53,353 nucleotides of DNA from an uncultured Bacteroides sp. (GTDB lineage Bacteria > Bacteroidota > Bacteroidia > Bacteroidales > Bacteroidaceae). The stretch is taken from positions 1-53,353 of the forward strand of contig CASDXF010000018.1 of assembly GCA_949285075.1 (NCBI GenBank), written 5' to 3'. The first letter of the stretch is position 1. Every line of letters begins with the position of its first letter. The notes beneath the pieces were generated by a model. The model was given only the letters and a program-made list of their open reading frames with translations. It did not search any database and was not told where the DNA came from. A program made the translations under genes and the position numbers. Shown in pieces: positions 45,998-53,353 of this stretch.

Positions 45998-47032
45998 TCA
46001 TTTTCCGCCAATCAACAGTTCCGTGCCGTTGCATACCTTCTGCTGTCCCTCGACGATAATCTCATCGCCCCGTTCCAGTCCGGAAACCACCGTCACGCCA
46101 TTTGCCGTAAACCCGCCGCAGGTAAGTACCCGCTTCTCCGCCTTGCCGTCCTTATTGACCCAGACGAACGAGCGGTTCTCCTCGTCCAACTGTACCACAC
46201 GGGCGGGAACGATATACTGCGCCTCCGCATCCGCTCCACGCAAAACGACCTCGGTCACCATGCCCGGCATCAGTCCTTTGGGAGCGTCCTTTATCCGCAT
46301 CTTCACTTCATACGAGCGGGAAAGCGGATTCGCCACAACGCCTTTCTCGACAACCACACCCGTGAACTGACATCCGTTCAGGGCCGACACACGGATATCC
46401 GCCTCCTGCCCCACCTTCACGTCGGATATTTCCGACTCCGGAACGGCTATCTTCACTTTCAGCTCGTCCGCCGTCACCAACTTGGCGACAGCCACACCGG
46501 GCATCACGTTCTGGCCTACCTCCATCGTCTTTTCCGCTATCACTCCGCTATACGGGGCGTATAGCCGGCAGTCGTCCAGATTCTTCCTCGCCAACCGTTC
46601 CATTGAGCGGGCCTGCTGCAACTGACTCTGCGCCTCCACCCATTTCACTTCGGCAAGGCTCCCCTTGTCGTGCAATTCCTTCATACGACGGTGCACGTCC
46701 TCCGCCTGCTCAAGCGTAGCCTTAGCCGCCACATAGCTACTCCACATAGAGGTGGAGTCAAGGGTAGCCAGTAATTCGCCTTTAGTCACCCTATCGCCTA
46801 AACCGAATCGCAGATTTTTCACCGTCCCCATTACAGAGAAGCTGAGAGATGTTCCATTTTCCTCTTCCACTGTTCCCGAAAAGCGGGAACCACCCTCAAA
46901 AATAGATGGTTCAACCAACATAGTCTTCACTTTCACCGGGAGGAAGCCACTTTCACTTTCCTGTTTGTCATTGCCACATCCCACCAACAAGGAAGAAAAG
47001 GACAATAAAAACACGTAATTAATCGCTTTCAT
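45998..47032 (-). CDS. RND efflux periplasmic adaptor (HlyD/AcrA-like lipoprotein)
   Basis: A 344-residue membrane-fusion protein. The N-terminus (FLLSFSSLLVGCGNDKQES) has a lipobox LVGC with Cys19, so it is a lipoprotein like AcrA. A lipoyl/barrel-sandwich half (VMGTVKNLRFGLGDRVTKGE, near 68-87) is followed by a helical hairpin (about 95-150), the second half-motif APYSGVIAEKTMEVGQNV (near 160) and beta-barrel and membrane-proximal domains. It is the first gene of the efflux operon and is divergent from the AraC gene across 184 bp. It connects the pump to the TolC-like channel. Confidence 0.94.
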   Translation of the reverse strand: MKAINYVFLLSFSSLLVGCGNDKQESESGFLPVKVKTMLVEPSIFEGGSRFSGTVEEENGTSLSFSVMGTVKNLRFGLGDRVTKGELLATLDSTSMWSSYVAAKATLEQAEDVHRRMKELHDKGSLAEVKWVEAQSQLQQARSMERLARKNLDDCRLYAPYSGVIAEKTMEVGQNVMPGVAVAKLVTADELKVKIAVPESEISDVKVGQEADIRVSALNGCQFTGVVVEKGVVANPLSRSYEVKMRIKDAPKGLMPGMVTEVVLRGADAEAQYIVPARVVQLDEENRSFVWVNKDGKAEKRVLTCGGFTANGVTVVSGLERGDEIIVEGQQKVCNGTELLIGGK

Positions 47033-47193
47033 ACCTAATTTGTTTCATTTCGCCGCGAAAAAAGAGCTTTTATAAGAATCCAACACTTTCCGTTCTTCCC
47101 TTCTATTGTTCTATTTTTCACCACTCTTCCGAAAGAAGACAAAAAGAACACTTAACGAGAAAGATACACCACCACACATCCATGAATATTCCG

Positions 47194-47201
47194 TTAATTT
47201 G
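47194..47201 (+). promoter_or_regulatory. Likely -7 box of the AraC gene (TTAATTTG)
   Basis: One mismatch to TAnnTTTG, 15 bp before the AraC start. It lies in the 184 bp divergent gap shared with the efflux operon. Confidence 0.4.
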
Positions 47202-47216
47202 CAGCGGAAATTTTAA

Positions 47217-48137
47217 ATGAAAAAACAAATGCAGGATAAAGACGTTATCATTGGACACTTAAACAACACTAATGTATTAGAAAATGCAGCTATCTACTAC
47301 GACGAACGAATAGCTGTTATAGAAAACATCCAAAATACAAACATAACCCAACCTATATGGATGAAGGCCACCTCCGTCATCATGTGCCGAAAAGGAAAGG
47401 GAAGCATATATATAGATAATACACTATACAACATAAATGAGAATGACATCCTTTTATGCCGCCCAAACACCATACTGGAACACGGTTTAGTCAGTATAGA
47501 CTTCGAGTGCTACGGTTTTCTTTTGTCGCCTCAATATATCGGGCAACTATTCCTGATCCCAAGCGGATGGGACGCCGCACTGTTCTTAAAAGACAACCCC
47601 GTACTATCGCTCAACGAAAAAGAGACTCAAACCTTTCGGCAATATTATGAACTTATACGCAACAAACTAACAGGGGCTCCGCAAATACACAAGAAGGAGC
47701 TTATCGATGCGCTGCTTCAGGCCTTCATCTACGAATTTCACGATTCACTCGAACGTTTTGTAAAACTGAAGCAACCGTCTTATTCATCCGCCGAAACTCT
47801 GTTCAAAAGCTTCATGAATTTGCTCACTAGTTCGTATCCTAAAGAGCGGACGGTTCTATTCTATGCGGACAAGCTTTGCGTCACGCCAAAATATTTATCT
47901 CACATATGTAAAACCATAACCCAACACACCGCTTCGGAACTGATTAACCATTACGTAATACAGGATGTGAAATACATATTGAAACGCACCGACAAAAGCA
48001 TTAAGGAAATCACAAATGAACTTAACTTCCCGAATATATCCTTTTTCGGAAAGTACACCAAACGACATTTAGGCATGTCGCCTAAACAATATCGTGAACA
48101 AGGTTTCCCAAACGGCACACCTTCTCAAAAGTTATAA
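47217..48137 (+). CDS. AraC-family transcriptional regulator
   Basis: A 306-residue DNA-binding regulator. The N-terminal ~170 residues form a cupin-like sensor (MKATSVIMCRKGKGSIYIDN, then a beta-rich stretch), and the C-terminal ~100 carry two helix-turn-helix motifs (FYADKLCVTPKYLSHICKTI near 222-241; KSIKEITNELNFPNISFFGK near 262-281, ending GMSPKQYR). It is divergent from the tripartite efflux operon, the usual place for a local activator of such pumps (inference). Its 3' end is only 9 bp from the convergent transporter gene. It is AT-rich compared with the efflux operon. Confidence 0.92.
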   Translation: MKKQMQDKDVIIGHLNNTNVLENAAIYYDERIAVIENIQNTNITQPIWMKATSVIMCRKGKGSIYIDNTLYNINENDILLCRPNTILEHGLVSIDFECYGFLLSPQYIGQLFLIPSGWDAALFLKDNPVLSLNEKETQTFRQYYELIRNKLTGAPQIHKKELIDALLQAFIYEFHDSLERFVKLKQPSYSSAETLFKSFMNLLTSSYPKERTVLFYADKLCVTPKYLSHICKTITQHTASELINHYVIQDVKYILKRTDKSIKEITNELNFPNISFFGKYTKRHLGMSPKQYREQGFPNGTPSQKL

Positions 48138-48146
48138 AAAAGGAAG

Positions 48147-49124
48147 TTACGCGTTAGACTTCGGTAAAGGCATCTCCCGTGAGTCTCTTTTCCGCTTCTT
48201 CCATAGTTGGTAACTATTGATTGTATTTTGCCACAACACATAAGAACCGGGTCCAACAGATGACAAAGGGTTAAGATATGTATAAGCCATCCAAATGGCC
48301 AACACCGTGTTTTTCTGCCCTAACGCCTGCCCCCCGCTAATGCGTTCACGGTAATGTCCACCAATGCGCTTTCCAAAATAAAACTGGACGCAACATGTAA
48401 CCAATCCCGCCAACGCAATCAGCAGTTTAACATATCCGGTGGCTTCGCTATTCACTAATGAACGTACCGTCTGACCGGAAACAATGGCTAAAGCAATGCC
48501 CCAAAGATAAAAAGCCAAGTTACTGAAATTAGCGAGATAGGCGCGGACTGCAGGAAGAAAAGTGCGCAACAAGCAGGCAACGATAAAGGGACAAAGCAGC
48601 AACGGAAACACTTTTATCAAGATGCGCGAACAAGCCGTAAGAAAACTAACCTCCGCATGTACTTCCACAACCGGAAATACCAAAGGCACGATAACCGCCG
48701 CTAGAATGTTAGACAATAACGTATAAGTTGTCAGGCTACCCGCATTTCCACCCAACTTTCCAGTTATAACGGCAGCGGCGGTAGCCGTAGGACAAATCAA
48801 GCAGACCATCGCTCCTTCAAAGACTTCACGATAGACATCGGACATCGGTACATACACCAAAATCCCAGCCGTAAACAAACAACTTATCAGTTGAAACAGC
48901 AACAACCACCAATGCCACACTGTCGGTTTTAAAGCGCTAGGCTCTACTTTACAAAAGGTAAGAAGCAACTGTGAAAAAATCAAGAAAGGAGTCAAAAAAG
49001 AAACAATTCCCCATACCGCCGGCTTCAATGGAGATAAGAGAGAAACACGGGCAAATAAAAAATAAACAAGCGTTCCCATCAACATGGCGACAGGCAACGT
49101 CCAGTTCTTCAAAAATTTAAGCAT
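48147..49124 (-). CDS. BASS-family (bile acid:Na+ symporter-like) transporter
   Basis: A 325-residue inner-membrane protein with 9-10 hydrophobic helices. The central CPTATAAAVITGKLGGNAGS (near 118) is a typical unwound-helix crossover of the BASS fold; the second crossover is probably near SGGQALGQKNTVLAIW (around 270), a block shared with this family. In bacteria these proteins carry bile acids, pantothenate-like acids or other organic anions; the substrate here is unknown. Proximity to an AraC regulator and an RND pump could hint at bile-related function, but that is speculation. A near-consensus -7 box (caaagtaa on plus, 49149-49156) precedes it. Confidence 0.82.
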   Translation of the reverse strand: MLKFLKNWTLPVAMLMGTLVYFLFARVSLLSPLKPAVWGIVSFLTPFLIFSQLLLTFCKVEPSALKPTVWHWWLLLFQLISCLFTAGILVYVPMSDVYREVFEGAMVCLICPTATAAAVITGKLGGNAGSLTTYTLLSNILAAVIVPLVFPVVEVHAEVSFLTACSRILIKVFPLLLCPFIVACLLRTFLPAVRAYLANFSNLAFYLWGIALAIVSGQTVRSLVNSEATGYVKLLIALAGLVTCCVQFYFGKRIGGHYRERISGGQALGQKNTVLAIWMAYTYLNPLSSVGPGSYVLWQNTINSYQLWKKRKRDSREMPLPKSNA

Positions 49125-49241
49125 TGGTCTGTCCTATTTTTGGGGATGCAAAGTAATAGCGTTTCAACGAAAAAACCACCAATCGCCCGAAAAAAAACAC
49201 AAAACTTAATGATAAAGAGACAGTTTTCAACAAAAATCCAC

Positions 49242-49249
49242 TACATTTG
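49242..49249 (+). promoter_or_regulatory. -7 promoter box of the amidase gene (TACATTTG)
   Basis: A perfect TAnnTTTG match 17 bp before the amidase start at 49267. Confidence 0.6.
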
Positions 49250-49266
49250 CAACGCTTATTAAGCGT

Positions 49267-50466
49267 ATGAAAATCAGTAAAACGAACATATTGTTCCTTT
49301 GCATCTGCCTATGGCTACTCACTCCATTTTGTTCCAACAACATATGGGGAAAGGACTTTACCATCGTAATTGACGCTGGACATGGAGGACATGACCCCGG
49401 AGCTATCGGCAAAATATCTAAAGAAAAGAATATCAATTTAAACGTCGCATTGAAAGTAGGCAGATTAATCAAAAATAACTGTCCTGACGTTGAGGTGATA
49501 TATACGCGCACAAAAGACGTATTCATTCCCTTGAACAAGCGGGCTGAAATCGCAAATAACGCTAAAGCGGACTTGTTTATCTCTATCCACACCAACTCTT
49601 TAGCCAACAACCATAAAATAACGGGAGCATCCACATGGACATTAGGTCTAGCAAAATCTGACGCAAATCTGGAGGTAGCTAAACGAGAAAACTCAGTCAT
49701 TCTTTACGAGAACGATTATCAAACCCGCTATGCAGGGTTTAATCCAAACTCGGCTGAATCCTATATTATCTTCGAGTTTATGCAGGATAAATACATGGAA
49801 CAAAGCGTACATTTAGCCACTCTTGTACAAAATCAATTCAGCCAAACATGCAAAAGAGTAAACAGAGGAGTACATCAAGCGGGGTTTCTCGTATTAAAAG
49901 CCAGCGCAATGCCTAGTATACTCATTGAACTCGGATTCATTTCAACCCCTGAGGAAGAACGCTATCTAAACACGGAAACCGGAACCAATACGCTAGCCAA
50001 AGGCATCTACAACGCTTTCCTGAATTACAAAAAAGAACACGAACTAAAATTGGCAGGAGCAAACAAAGTCTTCGTCCCTAACAAGACGGGAAACAACGGC
50101 AAAACCGAGATTATGGCTCAAACTGAACAAAAGCCTCAAAACATACAAACAACACAGCCTATCGTATCAGAAAAAGTAGCCACTTACAATGACGAAATAA
50201 TATTTAAAGTACAAATACTGACCTCTTCAAAGCCCCTTTCTAAAAACGACAAAAGACTAAAGGGCGTGAAAAAGATAGATTATTATAAAGAAAAAGGGCT
50301 TTATAAATACACTTATGAAAGTTCACAAGACTATAATGCTATCGTACGGGCCAGACGTTCCGTTTCCTCCTTATTTAAGGACGCATTCATTGTCGCTTTC
50401 CGAAACGGAGAAAAAATGGACATCAATGAAGCCATCAGAGAATTTAAAAAGAACAAAAATAAATAA
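49267..50466 (+). CDS. N-acetylmuramoyl-L-alanine amidase (Amidase_3) with SPOR-like C-terminus
   Basis: A 399-residue exported zinc amidase that cleaves the peptide from MurNAc in peptidoglycan, important for cell separation. After a signal peptide (LFLCICLWLLTPFCS) the Amidase_3 domain begins at FTIVIDAGHGGHDPGAIG, with the zinc histidine His39. Further conserved blocks are LFISIHTNS (near 97) and ILIELGFISTPEEE (near 220), holding other ligands and the catalytic glutamate. The C-terminal ~90 residues (FKVQILTSSKPL... and AFIVAFRNGEKM) resemble a SPOR domain, which binds denuded glycan at the septum. It is 8 bp ahead of the MCE gene, in one operon. Confidence 0.92.
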   Translation: MKISKTNILFLCICLWLLTPFCSNNIWGKDFTIVIDAGHGGHDPGAIGKISKEKNINLNVALKVGRLIKNNCPDVEVIYTRTKDVFIPLNKRAEIANNAKADLFISIHTNSLANNHKITGASTWTLGLAKSDANLEVAKRENSVILYENDYQTRYAGFNPNSAESYIIFEFMQDKYMEQSVHLATLVQNQFSQTCKRVNRGVHQAGFLVLKASAMPSILIELGFISTPEEERYLNTETGTNTLAKGIYNAFLNYKKEHELKLAGANKVFVPNKTGNNGKTEIMAQTEQKPQNIQTTQPIVSEKVATYNDEIIFKVQILTSSKPLSKNDKRLKGVKKIDYYKEKGLYKYTYESSQDYNAIVRARRSVSSLFKDAFIVAFRNGEKMDINEAIREFKKNKNK

Positions 50467-50474
50467 GATATAAT

Positions 50475-51368
50475 ATGAAATACATGACTAAAGAAGTTAA
50501 AATAGGAATTGCAGGCATTATCGCATTATGCGTACTTGTATACGGCATTAATTGGTTAAAAGGGATTCACCTGTTCAAACCATCAAGTTATTTCTATGCC
50601 AAGTTTGAGAATGTAAACGGATTAACCCAGTCTAGTCCCGTCTTTGCAGATGGAGTAAGAATCGGACTCGTACGGGAAATTTATTACGACTACACACGAC
50701 CGGGAAATGTGGTCGTACAGGTTGAACTGGATAACGAAATCCGCATTCCCAAAGGAAGTACCGCCGAACTAGTATCAGAGATGTTGGGAGGAGTAAAAAT
50801 GAATATCCTATTAGCCAATAACCCAAGAGAAAAATATGAAATAGGAGATACTATTCCCGGAAACTTAAACAACGGAATGATGGACAAAGCCGCACAACTT
50901 CTTCCAAAAGTAGAACAGATGCTGCCCAAATTAGACTCAATACTGACATCTTTAAATACAATACTGGGAGATCAAAGCATTCCTTCTACTCTTCATTCCG
51001 TAGAAACCACAACCGCCAATCTTGCTATAGTCAGTTCACAGGTAAAAGCCTTAATGAATAATGATATTCCTCAACTTACAGGAAAGTTAAACACCATCGG
51101 AGATAACTTCATTTCTATAAGCAATAACCTCAAGAATATAGACTATGCCACTACATTTAAAAGCATAGACCAAACGCTATCAAATGTAAAGATACTTACA
51201 GATAAATTAAACAGTAAAGACAACACCATAGGTTTACTATTCAATGATTCCACCTTATACAATAATCTAAACGCGACAACCGCTAACGCCGCAAGTCTAT
51301 TGGAGGATTTGAAAGCGCATCCAAAACGCTATGTACATTTCTCGCTATTCGGCAGAAAAGATAAATAA
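50475..51368 (+). CDS. MCE/MlaD-family lipid-transport protein
   Basis: A 297-residue protein with one N-terminal membrane helix (IGIAGIIALCVLVYGINWL, residues 10-28) followed by an MCE domain (about 38-115; YFYAKFENVNGLTQSSPVFADG) and an extended helical C-terminal region (about 130-285) rich in Asn/Leu. MlaD-type proteins form hexameric rings that shuttle phospholipids between membranes. No ABC partner genes are adjacent, so the partners are elsewhere. It follows the amidase by 8 bp, an arrangement common in Bacteroidetes. Confidence 0.9.
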   Translation: MKYMTKEVKIGIAGIIALCVLVYGINWLKGIHLFKPSSYFYAKFENVNGLTQSSPVFADGVRIGLVREIYYDYTRPGNVVVQVELDNEIRIPKGSTAELVSEMLGGVKMNILLANNPREKYEIGDTIPGNLNNGMMDKAAQLLPKVEQMLPKLDSILTSLNTILGDQSIPSTLHSVETTTANLAIVSSQVKALMNNDIPQLTGKLNTIGDNFISISNNLKNIDYATTFKSIDQTLSNVKILTDKLNSKDNTIGLLFNDSTLYNNLNATTANAASLLEDLKAHPKRYVHFSLFGRKDK

Positions 51369-51629
51369 GCGGTGCACTATATAGAATAATTCTAAATAAC
51401 GGAAAGACCATATATATGCGCAAATAACCGATTTAAAAAGGTCTATCAGCAAACTAGAATAATACTATCTGATAAGAAAAAAAAGAAAAGAACGACGCAT
51501 TAATATGGTTAAAATCAAACCATTATAAATTAGCAAACATCTATCAGGGAAGAAGAATCCGATATTAGATTATAAGTATCTGAAAGTAAACCCATTATTA
51601 TTTAACTGAAAAAAGCAAGAAAAAATAGA

Positions 51630-51661
51630 TTTGTTTTTCTCAAAGAAGATTCTCAATTTTG
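51630..51661 (+). promoter_or_regulatory. Promoter of dnaA (-33 TTTG, -7 CAATTTTG)
   Basis: TTTG (51630-51633), a 20 bp spacer, then CAATTTTG (51654-51661), one base off consensus, 45 bp before the dnaA start. The 338 bp gap before dnaA is very AT-rich; I see no clear DnaA box (TTATCCACA) in it. Confidence 0.5.
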
Positions 51662-51706
51662 CAAACGTAGAAGTTTCGCTTAATTAATAAATGCATTGAA
51701 GTCGCT

Positions 51707-53119
51707 ATGGTTGAATCAAATCATGTCGTGCTTTGGAATCGTTGTCTTAAAATAATAAAAGACAATGTTCCTGAGACTACATATACTACTTGGTTTGCTC
51801 CCATTGTCCCTTTAAAATATGAGGACAATACATTAATTGTGCAAATCCCTAGCCAATTCTTTTACGAGATGCTAGAAGAAAAGTTTGTGGATTTGCTACG
51901 AATGACGTTATATAAGGCTATTGGACAAGGGACAAAGCTTTTATATAATGTAATGATGGATAAGACTTCTATCCCCAATCAAACAGTAAACCTTGAAGGA
52001 AGTGGACGTTCTACCGCCGTAACTCCAAAGCCTATTTTCGACGGAAACAAATCACCAAACCTTTTTGACACTCCTATAATACAGGAGTTGGATCCACATC
52101 TGAATCCGAACTATACTTTCAAAAATTTCATTGAAGGATACAGTAACAAATTATCAAGAAGCGTAGCTGAATCTGTCGCCCAAAATCCAGCTAACAACCC
52201 TTTTAATCCCTTATTCTTATACGGAGCATCTGGAGTTGGAAAGACCCATTTGGCAAACGCTATCGGAATAAGAATTAAGGAACTTTATCCAGAAAAAAGA
52301 GTGCTGTATGTTTCAGCGCACTTATTTCAGATCCAATATACTGACTCTGTGCGTAACAACACAACAAACGACTTCATAAACTTCTACCAATCTATTGACG
52401 TACTCATTATTGACGATATACAAGAATTTGCAGGAGTAACTAAAACTCAAAATACATTCTTTCATATTTTCAATCATTTGCATCAAAACAGGAAACAACT
52501 CATCCTAACTTCCGATAGAGCGCCCGTCTTATTACAAGGTATGGAAGAACGTTTATTAACCCGCTTCAAATGGGGAATGGTAGCGGAATTGGAAAAGCCG
52601 ACAATAGAACTCAGAAAAGACATTTTACGTAATAAGATACACAGAGACGGACTACAATTTCCTCCCGAAGTAATAGATTACATTGCGGAAAATGTCAATG
52701 AAAGTGTACGCGATTTAGAAGGTATAGTAATAGCTATCATGGCACGCTCTACAATCTTTAATAAGGAAATTGATTTAGAGCTAGCACAGCATATCATAAA
52801 AGGCGTAGTGCATAATGAAGTAAAAAACATCACTATCGATGATATTCTCCGAGTAGTCTGCAAGCACTTTGGTTTGGAACCTTCAGCCATACATACGAAG
52901 TCAAGAAAGAGAGAAGTTGTACAAGCAAGACAAATCGCCATGTATTTAGCAAAGAATCACACGGATTTATCGACCTCAAAGATTGGAAAGTTTATCGGGA
53001 ACAAAGATCATGCAACTGTACTTCACGCCTGTAAAACTGTAAAAGGACAGTTAGAGGTTGATAAAAGTTTCTATGCAGAAGTAGAAGAAATAGAAACATC
53101 TTTAAAAAGAAAAGAATAA
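51707..53119 (+). CDS. dnaA: Chromosomal replication initiator protein DnaA
   Basis: A 470-residue initiator that binds DnaA boxes and opens the origin. Domain I (about 1-90) is followed by a short linker, then the AAA+ domain III with Walker A GASGVGKT (173-180), Walker [11 protein letters not shown] (near 230) and sensor elements, and domain IV with the DnaA-box-binding helix-turn-helix ([20 protein letters not shown], near 423-442). Length and motifs are normal. It has its own promoter. Whether the origin lies nearby is not clear; in Bacteroidetes dnaA is not always at oriC. Confidence 0.98.
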   Translation: MVESNHVVLWNRCLKIIKDNVPETTYTTWFAPIVPLKYEDNTLIVQIPSQFFYEMLEEKFVDLLRMTLYKAIGQGTKLLYNVMMDKTSIPNQTVNLEGSGRSTAVTPKPIFDGNKSPNLFDTPIIQELDPHLNPNYTFKNFIEGYSNKLSRSVAESVAQNPANNPFNPLFLYGASGVGKTHLANAIGIRIKELYPEKRVLYVSAHLFQIQYTDSVRNNTTNDFINFYQSIDVLIIDDIQEFAGVTKTQNTFFHIFNHLHQNRKQLILTSDRAPVLLQGMEERLLTRFKWGMVAELEKPTIELRKDILRNKIHRDGLQFPPEVIDYIAENVNESVRDLEGIVIAIMARSTIFNKEIDLELAQHIIKGVVHNEVKNITIDDILRVVCKHFGLEPSAIHTKSRKREVVQARQIAMYLAKNHTDLSTSKIGKFIGNKDHATVLHACKTVKGQLEVDKSFYAEVEEIETSLKRKE

Positions 53120-53134
53120 GTAGAAAATTCCGTG

Positions 53135-53146
53135 TGTTATATAACA
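53135..53146. other. Perfect 12-bp palindrome downstream of dnaA
   Basis: TGTTATATAACA, self-complementary, begins 16 bp after the dnaA stop. It could be a protein-binding site. No terminator is visible in the 214 bp between dnaA and the next gene. Confidence 0.3.
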
Positions 53147-53298
53147 AGCATATGAAGGTGATAAGCCCCTATTACCTTTATATGTCATTTTTCTGCGTTT
53201 TCTCATATACTCTCAGACAAGACATGAAACTCCTTTGGGAAAGCGTCGGATGGCGTAACCATTCTATTTTCCGCCTTGACACGCATGTTCCCTAAACC

Positions 53299-53306
53299 TA
53301 CCTTTG
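53299..53306 (+). promoter_or_regulatory. -7 promoter box of the next gene (TACCTTTG)
   Basis: A perfect TAnnTTTG match, with TTGAC about 20 bp upstream, 27 bp before the ATG at 53334. Confidence 0.6.
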
Positions 53307-53333
53307 CGCCGTAACCCTTAAACAACAATGATT

Positions 53334-53353
53334 ATGGCAAAAGAAAAAGTAAA
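53334..53353 (+). CDS. Start of an unidentified gene (cut by window edge)
   Basis: ATG followed by codons for Ala-Lys-Glu-Lys-Val, running off the right edge. A good promoter box sits upstream, so a gene start here is likely. Too short to identify; an ATG two codons upstream (53328) is an alternative start. Confidence 0.45.

Noticed and set aside
45036-46370. 444-residue plus-strand open frame antisense to the RND pump and adaptor
   Set aside because: It spans two real minus-strand genes and their junction; no recognisable domain.
53224-53295. 23-codon frame between dnaA and the last gene
   Set aside because: No ribosome-binding site or promoter in the right place, and it ends just before the next promoter.

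Overview
The window reads as ordinary chromosome of a member of the order Bacteroidales (Bacteroides, Phocaeicola or Parabacteroides-like; the genus cannot be fixed from sequence alone). The reasons are the many TAnnTTTG -7 promoter boxes with occasional TTTG -33 boxes, few strong Shine-Dalgarno sites, a type III glutamine synthetase of 729 residues, LL-diaminopimelate aminotransferase (DapL), a Bacteroidetes-type LptD, and small lipoproteins carrying a SusC/TonB-receptor plug-like segment. No phage, integrase, IS transposase, rRNA or CRISPR array is visible. Base composition drifts from GC-rich (asnB, dapF, gltB) to AT-rich (dnaA end).

Layout: 1-2.3 kb holds the end of a FecCD/BtuC-type importer (permease, ATPase) plus a Dph6-like ATP pyrophosphatase. 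3-8.8 kb holds a MATE exporter, then lysS, gpsA and pgi. 8.9-13.9 kb is an ammonium-assimilation cluster on the minus strand: putative outer-membrane porin, P-II protein, Amt channel, GS-III. 14.7-18.4 kb holds divergent trmD and ligA, then dapA. 18.6-28.8 kb, minus strand, holds dapL, dapF, asnB, gltD and gltB, so with GS-III and asnA (31.2 kb) the window carries nearly all primary nitrogen assimilation plus a large part of lysine/DAP synthesis. 29-36.6 kb holds a HAD phosphatase, tRNA-Arg(CCG), asnA, ung, lptD and an HD-domain protein. 36.7-40.7 kb holds a NamZ-type muramidase, a metallophosphoesterase and three tandem paralogous lipoproteins. 41.5-49.1 kb holds a tripartite RND efflux operon with a divergent AraC regulator and a BASS-type transporter. 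49.3-53.1 kb holds an amidase, an MCE/MlaD protein and dnaA; the start of one more gene is cut by the right edge.

The most unusual content lies between the genes. A ~540-565 bp composite element occurs four times (2413-2957, 14185-14720, 30031-30596, 40822-41364), always in the same orientation relative to the gene that ends upstream of it. It consists of a ~120 bp conserved palindromic core (A) and a distal part (B) that carries a 22-nt-period palindromic minisatellite. A fifth, B-only remnant lies at 22615-22700. Two unrelated 22-23 bp period hairpin arrays (12979-13138 and 35860-36013) also follow gene 3' ends. These look like a Bacteroidetes counterpart of REP/BIME intergenic elements, or a structured 3'-UTR/small-RNA family; that interpretation is inference.

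A second point of interest is the lipoprotein triplet at 39552-40651. Each protein is little more than a lipid anchor plus an isolated plug-like motif that normally sits inside TonB-dependent transporters.
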